DNA from: UMGS1590 sp963558655
GTDB lineage: Bacteria > Bacillota > Peptococcia > Peptococcales > Peptococcaceae
Direction: 5' to 3'
Assembly (NCBI GenBank): GCA_963558655.1
Contig: CAUWHJ010000027.1
Coordinates: forward strand, 1-32,388
Length of the DNA: 32,388 nucleotides
Made by a program: the position numbers and the translations under genes. The notes beneath the pieces are model-generated. The model searched no databases. It was not told the origin of the DNA and worked only from the letters and a program-made list of their open reading frames with translations. The first letter of the stretch is position 1, and each line of letters starts with the position of its first letter. Positions 1-7,779 of the stretch are shown in pieces.

Positions 1-7
1 TTATTGA

Positions 8-256
8 TTAAACATAGCTATTAACTCCTTCCTTATATGCGCTATCCAACGTTGCTGCTGGCACCTGATCTCCCTGCATCGCCTTGAGTTCGTCCATGAT
101 GTCCTGCATCGTTGGTTCCGTAGATGGCGCTGGCGGTTCCACGCTCGCGGGATCGCTTTTAATATGTATATCAATGGTTCCATTGCTATACACGGTTTTG
201 ATATATGTATAGCCGTTTTCTTCATATTCCGTTTGCTCTACAATGGTTAATGCCAT
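8..256 (-). CDS. Small proline-containing tail-tip cassette protein, copy B (82 aa)
   Basis: Starts MALTIVEQTEYEENGYTYIK behind AGGAG at 8 nt. The upstream GTG at 265 lies within that ribosome site. Same length and plan as copy A: a beta hairpin (YTYIKTVYSNGTIDIHIKSD), a short Pro-rich linker and a helix ending TLDSAYKEGVNSYV. The pair marks the ends of two successive fibre cassettes. Unknown function; possibly an assembly factor for the tip protein encoded just upstream. Confidence 0.7.
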   Translation of the reverse strand: MALTIVEQTEYEENGYTYIKTVYSNGTIDIHIKSDPASVEPPAPSTEPTMQDIMDELKAMQGDQVPAATLDSAYKEGVNSYV

Positions 257-271
257 ATCGTTCACTCCTTT

Positions 272-897
272 TCATACCAACAATAAATAAGATACATTTG
301 CCTTTGTATAAGCACCCCCGTCTGTCACACCATGATCTTTTTCTTCACCACGAGCAATCTCTACCTTAAACCCGTTTTCAAAATAAATCGGACCATAAGT
401 GCTAATGTTATAGCTGGTGTTATAATCACGCTCCTCATAGTTCTTATTTTCTAAGCGGGTATTCTGCGATGAATGAGCAATCAGCTCCGAATCTGTCATT
501 ATATTAAAGCTTTTGTTATGATAACTTTTCGGCGATATTGAGCGATACTCATACGTTTGCCCTTCTTTCACAGTCAAACGTACATATGCTGCGCCTTTTC
601 TATCTTTTGTCGGTTCCAGACTCACAGAAAGTCCGTACAACAAGACCGGTCCGGACACATCTGTTACCGTCTGCCATTTAATAACAGGATCATCAAAGTC
701 AGGGATGCTCCCTGGTTCGTAGTAAAAAGCCTCTGCGCTATCTCTCTCGACACTCAGATTCGCAACTGTCATTCTGTCTATTTTCAAATCTATCTCTGTA
801 CTATAGACTTCCCTGTTTGTTCTCAACAACAGCTCGTTTATACCCCACCGTTATATCTGATTTCTTTCAAAATTTCGTTCATTTCCATAACGCTCAT
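272..897 (-). pseudogene. Tail-tip protein split by a frameshift at a G run (leader 19 codons + body about 190 codons), copy 2
   Basis: A start at 897 with GGAGGT in front reads MSVMEMNEILKEIRYNGGV and ends at TAA 840-838. The body, one frame back, reads INELLLRTNREVYSTEI and runs to 272. A TTG at 829 is its only start-like codon and has no clear ribosome site. One extra G in the GGTGGGG at 849-843 would join both into about 208 residues. The body matches copy 1 (VIKWQTVTDVSGPVLLYGLS versus VVWRTVAEITGPVLLHSLS), so the two are paralogues. The required shift is opposite in sign to copy 1. Confidence 0.6.
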
Positions 898-899
898 TT

Positions 900-1548
900 T
901 TATACCTCCATTAGCTGGTATTTCAACGACGTTTCAATTTGAGTGACTATGGCAGTTTCAAACCCTGTACGTCGTCCCAGAGAAACTTCATACTTTATGT
1001 GATTTGCAAATATAGCATTAGACAACTTCAACGAAACATTTTCACCTTTATCTAAATAACCTTCATTTTCCAATCCGGAAGTGCTTGCATCAGCAATATC
1101 GTTATTAGTCGTAATGCTTACGTTAGATTGATGTTGACTGGTGGTTGTATATCCGAATCTATAAGCAAATACTCTATCGTTTAACGTAAGCCGCCAATAA
1201 ATTTTAATCGTAGGCTTTCCTGTGCTATCTGCTCCACGGTAATTAGTGGTCATCGACAACGAATGCAACAATACCGGTCCTGTTATTTCTGCAACTGTTC
1301 TCCATACGACATCAGGACTATCAATATCGGGTGGCGTATCTGTGAAGAAAAAGTGCTGTCTTTCTTCGTCTGCAAGCATCGTGTATGAAGCACTTCTCAC
1401 ACCAGGATCGCCAACCATTTCAGGAGAATAATATCTATTCGGCGCGAGAAGTTCTTCTATTGTAGAAATTTTCCCCCCCGATATTTATACATTCATTTTT
1501 CACTTCGCCGACAGCTCTTAAAATCTCGTTCATTTCCATGATGCTCAT
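900..1548 (-). pseudogene. Tail-tip protein split by a frameshift at a G7 tract (leader 37 codons + body 172 codons), copy 1
   Basis: A start at 1548 with GGGAG in front reads MSIMEMNEILRAVGEVKNEC, then INIGG, and ends at TAG 1437-1435. The body (from about 1472 to 900, ATG at 1418) begins KISTIEELLAPNRYYSPE and MVGDPGVRSAS and is one frame apart. Removing one G from the run at 1473-1479 joins both into about 215 residues. The body has no ribosome site of its own. It contains VVWRTVAEITGPVLLHSLS and a C-terminal beta region. It resembles copy 2 (272-897) in leader, body and length. It could be a phase-variable receptor-binding protein, a programmed frameshift or a broken gene. Confidence 0.6.
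1473..1479. repeat. Homopolymer tract of seven C (seven G on the coding strand)
   Basis: The tract lies between codon 23 of the leader and the body frame of the split tail-tip gene. At six or nine G the leader and body are in one frame; at seven, as here, they are not. A homopolymer of this length is uncommon in the window, and it sits exactly where a frame change is needed. Confidence 0.85.
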
Positions 1549-1562
1549 TGTCTTCTACTCCC

Positions 1563-1811
1563 TTACTGGTACTCGTTTACACCTTCACGATAGGCGGCAT
1601 CAAGACTTGCTTTGCTCATCTGTTCGCCGCTCATGTCGTTCAGCTTATTCATAAGGTCCTCGTTGGTGACTGGCGGCGGTGTTGGCTCTGGTTCAGGAAG
1701 TACTACGTTTGGGTCTGGCTTCGGGTATTGCTCAGTGTATCCATTATCGAACGTGTTTTTAATGTATGTAACACCTTCAATTACCAATTCTTCTGTTTTA
1801 ATAATTTTCAT
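1563..1811 (-). CDS. Small proline-rich tail-tip cassette protein, copy A (82 aa)
   Basis: An 82-residue protein, start MKIIKTEELVIEGVTYIKNT behind AGGTGG. The N-terminal part is a beta hairpin (VTYIKNTFDNGYTEQYPKPD). A proline linker (LPEPEPTPPPVTNED) and a C-terminal helix with the ending SLDAAYREGVNEYQ follow. Copy B at 8-256 has the same length and plan. I know of no function. The pairing with fibre genes suggests a fibre assembly factor or small tip subunit. Confidence 0.7.
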   Translation of the reverse strand: MKIIKTEELVIEGVTYIKNTFDNGYTEQYPKPDPNVVLPEPEPTPPPVTNEDLMNKLNDMSGEQMSKASLDAAYREGVNEYQ

Positions 1812-1824
1812 TTGAAACCACCAC

Positions 1825-2553
1825 CTATTCAAGCAAATCATACATTATATTAAAGCCAACAGAATCACCAGACTCTTTCGTTAATGCTCTCACAACTAAT
1901 GATTTTTCAAATTTTATAGGTTCTTTCGACAACAAAATAATATCATAGCTTCCCACCGGAACCTCTTCTATATTCATAGATATATCTTCTGATGGAGGTT
2001 GCCAAAGATAGTTATAATTATCAAATAGATTCATAATAAGACTGCGGCTTCCACTTAAAGGTACAGATATCTTTTGAGGAACGATATTACTTGTAACTTT
2101 CCTAGGATGTATAAAATATAAATCATTCGTTTCCGATAACAGCATTTTACTTTTTGCAGCATAATGAATACTTGAACTATCTGATGCAGAATATTTTTTT
2201 GTAAATTTCATAACCTTATCATCAACAATAATTACATAATAGGAATCTATAGCTTTAAAACTGTCTGTTTTAAAATAATGTATGCTCCCTTTTCCTGTTA
2301 GTGTTAGTAGATTGACTTCCACGTTAGATTGATTATTATATATTTGTTTGTAAAAAACGTTATTTCCAATTTCTGACATACCATTTTTAGAATCATCTAT
2401 GGATTTGATAATACTTTGCGTATCACCTTTAACCTCTGCAACGTCGGTTCTCACTGCGCCTACATCCGTTTTAACTCCGGCGATATCCTTAATAATTTGC
2501 TCGGTATCTTTTTTTACCTTATTAACGCCATCTATTTCGATAACATCAGCCAT
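1825..2553 (-). CDS. Probable tail fibre tip or second fibre protein (242 aa)
   Basis: Begins MADVIEIDGVNKVKKDTEQI and carries a heptad-like coil with repeats of the pattern GVKTDVGAVRTDVAEVKGD to about residue 50. The rest is beta-rich (VNLLTLTGKGSIHYFKTDSF, YYVIIVDDKVMKFTKKYSAS, PVGSYDIILLSKEPIKFEKS), which suits a C-terminal receptor-binding head. The start at 2553 overlaps the fibre stop (TGATG), and AGGAG is about 10 nt upstream. It is the only large gene in the tail-tip cassette without a paralogue in the window. Its place in the fibre cassette is the main evidence. Confidence 0.65.
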   Translation of the reverse strand: MADVIEIDGVNKVKKDTEQIIKDIAGVKTDVGAVRTDVAEVKGDTQSIIKSIDDSKNGMSEIGNNVFYKQIYNNQSNVEVNLLTLTGKGSIHYFKTDSFKAIDSYYVIIVDDKVMKFTKKYSASDSSSIHYAAKSKMLLSETNDLYFIHPRKVTSNIVPQKISVPLSGSRSLIMNLFDNYNYLWQPPSEDISMNIEEVPVGSYDIILLSKEPIKFEKSLVVRALTKESGDSVGFNIMYDLLE

Positions 2554-3527
2554 CAACTCCACACTCCTCTCCACTGGTTGTCCATCTTGCTCCACGTCCT
2601 CGTGCGCGTTGTCTCGCCGATGGTGTACACCTCCGTATAGGTGTCATCTGCGTTCATCGTTGTTACTAGGGTGCCTTTGACCGTCTCGCCATCTTTGACT
2701 GTCTCGGTGTACGCATAAGGCTTGGTCGAGGTGTCCGCTGGCATATCACAGGTGTAGTCATAGTTTTCCTTTAGGTAGACCCACCAACTGGCTAACTGCT
2801 TTCCCTGATTTGTAACCGTTGTTTTAAGTGTATTGATATCGTTTGCCATCGTATCAATATTCTGCGACAGCTGTTCAGTAGGTACTTTTCCGTTGTCCCC
2901 CAACGTTGCAACGCCATTAGCAACACCTTTTTCAGAAATAGGGATGTAGTCCATATCCGGCAACTGCGTAAATGGGACTTTACCACTATCGTCGAGAGAA
3001 GCAATTCCGTTTGGTTTCCCAATCAAATCATTAAGGACGTTATGTACTTCCGCCCTAAGCTGCTCCATAGTGACATACACACCATCAGCAATAGTAAGAT
3101 CTACTTGTGTATCGTTACCAACATAGATAGACAAATCGATCTGTCGTTGTACAGGTGTTCCAGATGAATAGGCCGGCATATAGTCAGCTGTCTCCCCAGC
3201 GTTGCCATAAGAAAAGAGCACTTCTTCTCCGTCCTCACCGGCTTTAGCATAAAGAGCCAGTTCGCGGAAGTAAAAATCTTCCTCTATACTTTCATTGCTG
3301 TAAACGCCGCCAAAAATTACCGTGCCATCTTCCGACTTCTGTTTTTTACTAATATCCAGGTCAACAATAGGTGACACAACATCAGTAATGGTTCTTGTGG
3401 TTGTTCCTGTTGGCAATCGCCCTGAGCCAATAACAATTCTCGTTGGTATAAGGATTTTACCCATCTGGACATCGCCAAACATAACACGTCCAACATCAGT
3501 TATTACATTATCTGCAAAATTTGCCAT
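2553..3527 (-). CDS. Tail fibre, DUF3751/collar-type (324 aa)
   Basis: The N-terminal 160 residues match the tail-collar fibre group (MANFADNVITDVGRVMFGDV, RELALYAKAGEDGEEVLFSY, GNAGETADYMPAYSSGTPVQ). A shaft follows with two copies of the repeat NGIASLDDSGKVPFTQLP / NGVATLGDNGKVPTEQLS (about 164-220), then a coiled coil and a small C-terminal region (NADDTYTEVYTIGETTRTRT). GGAGG precedes the ATG. The stop overlaps the next gene by one base. It probably carries or anchors the receptor-binding proteins encoded next. Confidence 0.9.
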   Translation of the reverse strand: MANFADNVITDVGRVMFGDVQMGKILIPTRIVIGSGRLPTGTTTRTITDVVSPIVDLDISKKQKSEDGTVIFGGVYSNESIEEDFYFRELALYAKAGEDGEEVLFSYGNAGETADYMPAYSSGTPVQRQIDLSIYVGNDTQVDLTIADGVYVTMEQLRAEVHNVLNDLIGKPNGIASLDDSGKVPFTQLPDMDYIPISEKGVANGVATLGDNGKVPTEQLSQNIDTMANDINTLKTTVTNQGKQLASWWVYLKENYDYTCDMPADTSTKPYAYTETVKDGETVKGTLVTTMNADDTYTEVYTIGETTRTRTWSKMDNQWRGVWS

Positions 3528-3530
3528 GCG

Positions 3531-4109
3531 TCAGCCTCCTTCCTGTGGATTCATATTGACCGTATAAACCTCTTTGGTTACTTCGCGGTACGCAACGCCA
3601 GCTGACAAAGGTGTTTCACCCGTCAGCGTGATATAGATACCATCAAGTTTTGCGGTGAAGCGCTTGACTATGTTTAAGATATTCATAAATTCTTGCAAAC
3701 GCTCATTAGTCACACTAGGGTTCGTGGAATATACTCTAAATCTTCCTGGCAACCCTTCATACTCGAACCACTCTTTAATATATCCATCACCAAAATAAGC
3801 AGTAATTACGTTCTCCACTGCCCACTTTGTTCCTAGTTTGCTCCACACATTAAGTCCGTTGCGTATGAGATCACGTTTGGTTTGTATGCCCGCACTTTTG
3901 TCGTACCAGAGCAAATTAAACTCCCACGCCAACTCATCAAGTAATTCTTCAGGAAGTTCATCAATACGGTCCCATATAGGCAAGTCTTTCATTGCGTCTA
4001 CTAATGGCTTGCTAACATCGTCAATCCCTTTTGCTAGGCCCTGAATAGCAAGATCATCTCGCATCCAATTTGGTAAAAGCCGAATAAATTGCAAATCAAG
4101 TAGTCTCAT
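3531..4109 (-). CDS. Tail/baseplate protein I (192 aa)
   Basis: P2 gpI-type protein, starting MRLLDLQFIRLLPNWMRDDL with AGGTG 7 nt upstream. The longer frame from 4124 starts before that ribosome site. Typical segments are LPIWDRIDELPEELLDELAW, EFNLLWYDKSAGIQTKRDLI and RNGLNVWSKLGTKWAVENVI, then TAYFGDGYIKEWFEYEGLPG. It connects wedges with fibres. The gene order gpW-gpJ-gpI-fibre is preserved. Confidence 0.92.
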   Translation of the reverse strand: MRLLDLQFIRLLPNWMRDDLAIQGLAKGIDDVSKPLVDAMKDLPIWDRIDELPEELLDELAWEFNLLWYDKSAGIQTKRDLIRNGLNVWSKLGTKWAVENVITAYFGDGYIKEWFEYEGLPGRFRVYSTNPSVTNERLQEFMNILNIVKRFTAKLDGIYITLTGETPLSAGVAYREVTKEVYTVNMNPQEGG

Positions 4110-4110
4110 A

Positions 4111-5244
4111 TCACAACACCTCATGTGTTACTGTAACTGGACCAGATAAACGAGCTACCTGTGCTTTGCCAACATCGGCAATGGTTGGCGAGATGATGTC
4201 AACACGATATGCACCGGTCTTGCCATCCCCTGGGGCTAACATAAGTTTACGCAAATAATCAGGGTTAATATCCCGATCAAGCGCTCCCTGTTGCCACTCA
4301 TTGTATTGATCTATTGCGCCACCGTCGCCCTCAATAGCCGCAATAGCATCCGCCTCTTCATCAATTAGCGTATAATATTTTACGTTTACACTATATTCGA
4401 CCGTCTCAGGTGCAAGAGCAATAACTTTATCAGTCATCGGTCTAACATCATCAGCACTGCATACATCGGCAACAGCCTTAAGGACATCCTCATCCGGCAG
4501 TTGTCCTCCGGTCATTAGCGGATAAATTTTGACCACATTGGGCTCATCTTCTGGGGCATCCAAAGCAACGTCGATAATATCCGGATCGGCAGACATCGCA
4601 AAATAACGATAGCTGGATTCTGGCCCGGCTGTCGTAAATTGGGCCGGTGCCATGCGGATGCGTTCACGAAAGCGATTATCGCCCTCCGTAGTATATGCTT
4701 CACCGTCGTCGCCACCATTGGTGATTGTGATATTCTGTACACTTGATATATACGGGATCATATCAACCAACGTAGCGACAGTGCCAACAGAAAGGCCGTT
4801 ATATTGACTACCAGTCTCAGTACAAGTGGCTGCGATATCAACATAAGTTTCTCCTGCTTGTAATACATCAAGCACATCGGTAGCAAAATAGATACTTCCA
4901 TCTGTTGTAATGCGCGTACCTTGTGGGATGATGATGTTCTCCGTCTGCGCGGCATCGACAGAAAATCGAAACGTAGCATAAGCTGGTTGTGGCTCTAAGC
5001 GTATAGCGCCTACTAGCTCACCAATGCCATCCAGCACAGCGCCACGCGCATAACGGAGCATACGTTGCCGGGCTGCATCGTCAAATTGCGCGTACATCGA
5101 GGCAAATAAACTAACAACCCCCTCACCAAAAATGCGCCGCTCATCCCCTGGATATAGAGGAGCTTTGCAGTAAGCGATAAGGCTGCCAATTACCGTGTTA
5201 TAAATATCCTCAGAATTGTAATTAACAAAGTTATAATCAGACAT
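4111..5244 (-). CDS. Baseplate assembly protein J (377 aa)
   Basis: Wedge protein of the P2 gpJ/T4 gp6 family. It starts MSDYNFVNYNSEDIYNTVIG and contains LGYARGAVLDGIG-like RYARGAVLDGIGELVGAIRL near 66-85, then the J domain around TRITTDGSIYFATDVLDVLQ, and NITITNGGDDGEAYTTEGDN, followed by FRERIRMAPAQFTTAGPESS and YRYFAMSADPDIIDVALDAP. The ending DIISPTIADVGKAQVARL is typical. GAGGTG precedes the ATG. The stop is followed by the start of gpI 1 bp later. Confidence 0.93.
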   Translation of the reverse strand: MSDYNFVNYNSEDIYNTVIGSLIAYCKAPLYPGDERRIFGEGVVSLFASMYAQFDDAARQRMLRYARGAVLDGIGELVGAIRLEPQPAYATFRFSVDAAQTENIIIPQGTRITTDGSIYFATDVLDVLQAGETYVDIAATCTETGSQYNGLSVGTVATLVDMIPYISSVQNITITNGGDDGEAYTTEGDNRFRERIRMAPAQFTTAGPESSYRYFAMSADPDIIDVALDAPEDEPNVVKIYPLMTGGQLPDEDVLKAVADVCSADDVRPMTDKVIALAPETVEYSVNVKYYTLIDEEADAIAAIEGDGGAIDQYNEWQQGALDRDINPDYLRKLMLAPGDGKTGAYRVDIISPTIADVGKAQVARLSGPVTVTHEVL

Positions 5245-5256
5245 AAATGCATCACC

Positions 5257-5550
5257 TCAACCATCCATCTCTACTGTGCCGACCGCATCGCCAACAGTTG
5301 CGGATACCGTAAAATCACCATACACGCTATCAAGTGCAGCTGTTGTCACGTCTTGTGCATCAACACGCGGCTCATAAGTATCAATCACCCAAATTGCATC
5401 AGCGATCACAGCTGGGCTTGCAATGGTCTCCGGCACATCGATATTGCGTCCATCGATCCCCTTGAGACGTGCAAAGGGCACGTCACCACGCACCGTTCGT
5501 AATAGATTTTGCACACACACTTGCGGGTCTCCATTACCTTGTGCCCTCAT
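5257..5550 (-). CDS. Baseplate wedge protein, P2 gpW / T4 gp25-like (97 aa)
   Basis: A 97-residue gp25-like lysozyme-fold wedge protein. The pattern CVQNLLRTVRGDVPFARLKG near residues 12-31 gives the N-terminal helix and the conserved RGDVPF. It continues with NIDVPETI and AIWVIDTYEPRVDAQDV near 63-80 with the ExR element that links adjacent wedges. AGGAGGTGAG precedes the ATG. It sits directly before gpJ, as in P2. The C-terminus is short (VSATVGDAVGTVEMDG). Confidence 0.85.
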   Translation of the reverse strand: MRAQGNGDPQVCVQNLLRTVRGDVPFARLKGIDGRNIDVPETIASPAVIADAIWVIDTYEPRVDAQDVTTAALDSVYGDFTVSATVGDAVGTVEMDG

Positions 5551-5556
5551 AACCGC

Positions 5557-6069
5557 TCACCTCCTGATTGTCTCTTTAAGAATTTCTTTTTCCTTTTCTG
5601 TCGGCCCAACATTTATGGCAGATGCTGTTCCAGTCCACGCATCAAAGGTCTTTTGACTAATTGTCCTAGCATCGCCTGTATATTCAACCAGCGTAATTCC
5701 TACATCTAAGCCAAGAATTTTCCCTGTCGGGGCAAGAATAAAGTTTGGTAAGTCTACGCTCTGCAGTTGTAATAGGGGTGGTCCATACTGGACACCCCCT
5801 ATATATAGTGGGTATGTCATGCCAATGAGATCATACCATTGGCGCATTTGATTACGAGGATCAACACCAGCTGCAAAGTAGTAACTAGTTGTAAATGTGA
5901 TCGTTTGCGGTGCGCGCCCACGCACATAAATAGGATCATTACCGCTAGTATCGACGCGATACTCTGAATTAAGTGCAAATGCAGTGGCCAGATCAGCATA
6001 AGGCACGATTTTTTCAGCTGATACGAGAAACCCTTTAGGTCCCCATTGCACCATATAATTTGCCATCAT
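5557..6069 (-). CDS. gpU-like tail protein, paralogue of the N-terminal domain of its neighbour (170 aa)
   Basis: Residues 8-130 match residues 18-142 of the preceding protein closely: QWGPKGFLVSAEKIVPYADL, DTSGNDPIYVRGRAPQTITF, QWYDLIGMTYPLYIGG and QYGPPLLQLQSVD. This is the same gpU-type domain, with no hydrolase parts and a short C-terminal tail (EKEKEILKETIRR). AGGATG lies before the two adjacent ATGs at 6069 and 6066. In P2, gpU completes the tail. Here one copy may take that role and the fused one the hydrolase-carrying role. Confidence 0.85.
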   Translation of the reverse strand: MMANYMVQWGPKGFLVSAEKIVPYADLATAFALNSEYRVDTSGNDPIYVRGRAPQTITFTTSYYFAAGVDPRNQMRQWYDLIGMTYPLYIGGVQYGPPLLQLQSVDLPNFILAPTGKILGLDVGITLVEYTGDARTISQKTFDAWTGTASAINVGPTEKEKEILKETIRR

Positions 6070-6090
6070 TTCTCACATCCTATCTTTTGT

Positions 6091-7521
6091 TTAAGCAAGG
6101 GGTATATTATTCATCCAACCCCAACGCCAAGGCGATGTATAGTAAGTGCTACGCAGATAGTCCAATGTTGATTCATTCACGATAGACAATTCATTATGTC
6201 TAAACTTACCATCGCCAACATAAATGGCAATGTGTCCGCACGTCTGAATATATGCATCCCCGTATGGCGTACTTCGTGTTACTGCAATCATTCCTACTTT
6301 CAAATCAGCTTCATTGGAACTTATACAATACTGGTCATACATACTTGCCTTTTCCATCCGTGCTGATGCCCAACCCAGGCCTGCATTGTCGATAGCATCA
6401 CAAACCCATTTAGCGCACATATTATTTCCGGCAGGTCCTGTCCAATAAGCTGAGTTATACACTTTCTGCTGCTTATCCGTTAGTCCAGTAACACCTTGAG
6501 GGCCGCCACCGCTTCCCCCAGTGGAAACAATGGTGGATGGTACCTGCACGTAGTTTTTATATTTGTTGTAATACATATTTGCGGCATTAAGACGAACATC
6601 AAACGCAACTGTCGAATTACGAACAGTGCACCCTTCGTAATAAGTCAAGAACCTGTCAGTCGCGGTCCAAACATCATTATCATTGATTGTCTTAAAAGAT
6701 GCACCAAGATTTTGTGAATAATAAGGCTGGCTAAACTCATAGAGGAAGAAATTTAACTGGCCTTCCAGCGACCAGAAGTCGTAGCCGTTACTATTACACC
6801 AGTTAATAAGGTTTGTCTTTCTGGCAGCACTTCCGCTTCCGGTATTGGTCCATTGCGCCAAGCCATAACCGCCATAGCCACCTACTTCTGTAACATCCGG
6901 ATGGTTACCTGACTCTCGCTCCCAATTACCCATGACCCCCGCGGCTGCCGCGGCGCTGAAGCCGTTCATACGGAGGAAAGACCATATAATGTCCTGATCG
7001 CTTGCCCCGCTGGAAAAAATATCGCCACCTGATATCAGCAAACCACTGTTATCTGTTTGCGGTGGCGTGTACCACCCCATATCGAGTTCAATGCCTTCAT
7101 ACCACTCGCGTAACGTAATAGCGGCATCAACAGAAAGCAAACGACCTGTTGGGTCAATAACATGATTGGTCCATTGAACGTCTTGCAGCTGCAAAAGTGG
7201 AGGGCCAAACTGTTGACCGCCAACATAAAACGGCCATACGTCCTCAGCAAGGTCATACCACTCGTGTATCTGTGCCTTTGGATCAGTACCAAGATAAGTT
7301 GCATAGCGCGTGTTAAATGAGATGACTTGTGCATCACGTCCCGTGGTATTAGTCGGCTCTGTTCCGCTGGTGTCAAGATTATTACCTTCTTTCATGGCAT
7401 AACCTGTTTTTAATCCCCAGATAGGCACGGTTTTGGTCTGGCTATTGAGGAAACCTTTAGGCCCCCATTTTGCCGCGTAATCCATATAATCTTTAACAAC
7501 GTGGTCATCATAACGCCCCAC
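6091..7521 (-). CDS. Tail protein: gpU-like domain + phage tail lysozyme + NlpC/P60-like peptidase (476 aa)
   Basis: A three-domain tail protein. Residues 15-145 are a gpU-like tail-completion domain (AKWGPKGFLNSQTKTVPIWG, EWYDLAEDVWPFYVGGQQFG, PPLLQLQDVQW). Residues 172-330 are a phage tail lysozyme (GVMGNWERESGNHPDVTE with catalytic Glu near 201-203, and GGYGGYGLAQWT). Residues 350-476 are NlpC/P60 or CHAP-like (NNMCAKWVCDAIDNAG with Cys near 369, CGHIAIYVGDGKFRHNE with His near 430). The linker TGGSGGGPQG joins them. The start is GTG at 7521 with GGAGGT 6 nt before. It should cut both glycan and peptide during infection. The gpU-like part is repeated as the next gene. Confidence 0.88.
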   Translation of the reverse strand: MGRYDDHVVKDYMDYAAKWGPKGFLNSQTKTVPIWGLKTGYAMKEGNNLDTSGTEPTNTTGRDAQVISFNTRYATYLGTDPKAQIHEWYDLAEDVWPFYVGGQQFGPPLLQLQDVQWTNHVIDPTGRLLSVDAAITLREWYEGIELDMGWYTPPQTDNSGLLISGGDIFSSGASDQDIIWSFLRMNGFSAAAAAGVMGNWERESGNHPDVTEVGGYGGYGLAQWTNTGSGSAARKTNLINWCNSNGYDFWSLEGQLNFFLYEFSQPYYSQNLGASFKTINDNDVWTATDRFLTYYEGCTVRNSTVAFDVRLNAANMYYNKYKNYVQVPSTIVSTGGSGGGPQGVTGLTDKQQKVYNSAYWTGPAGNNMCAKWVCDAIDNAGLGWASARMEKASMYDQYCISSNEADLKVGMIAVTRSTPYGDAYIQTCGHIAIYVGDGKFRHNELSIVNESTLDYLRSTYYTSPWRWGWMNNIPLA

Positions 7522-7532
7522 ACGCTCACCTC

Positions 7533-7769
7533 CTACATCTTAGCCAAAACAACGCCGGTACCATCCTCAAACATAGCAAAGGCCACCGCATCACCTACTG
7601 CAAGAGCAGGCAATGGGCAGCCATTAAAATCAATATGTGCACACTGCGGCGCATTGCCGCAAGCTCTATGTCCATCTACCAAAGGAGGCGTTAAAGCATC
7701 TCCTGATCCATAAGGCCTAACAACCGGCATACCATTTGTAAAATGAGTTATCACACCTTTTTGTACCAT
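7533..7769 (-). CDS. Small baseplate protein, possible spike/OB-fold-like (78 aa)
   Basis: Starts MVQKGVITHFTNGMPVVRPY behind GGGGGTG. The middle holds two cysteines in HRACGNAPQCAHIDFNGCPL. The C-terminal part (LAVGDAVAFAMFEDGTGVVL) has the glycine-rich pattern of an OB-like beta barrel. Sitting between the hub gene and the lysozyme-bearing protein, it fits a short spike-barrel protein (gpV-type) of 78 residues, shorter than P2 gpV (211). That identity is inference. The unusual His/Cys-rich centre could bind a metal. Confidence 0.6.
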   Translation of the reverse strand: MVQKGVITHFTNGMPVVRPYGSGDALTPPLVDGHRACGNAPQCAHIDFNGCPLPALAVGDAVAFAMFEDGTGVVLAKM

Positions 7770-7779
7770 CTTGCACCCC

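Noticed and set aside
837..850. Classical -1 slippery heptamer in tip gene copy 2
   Set aside because: GGTGGGGTATAA does not allow re-pairing in the X XXY YYZ sense, so a simple programmed -1 slip like that of the chaperone is not supported.
1..3527. Diversity-generating retroelement acting on the fibre genes
   Set aside because: No reverse transcriptase, template repeat or A-rich variable repeat pair is visible in the window.
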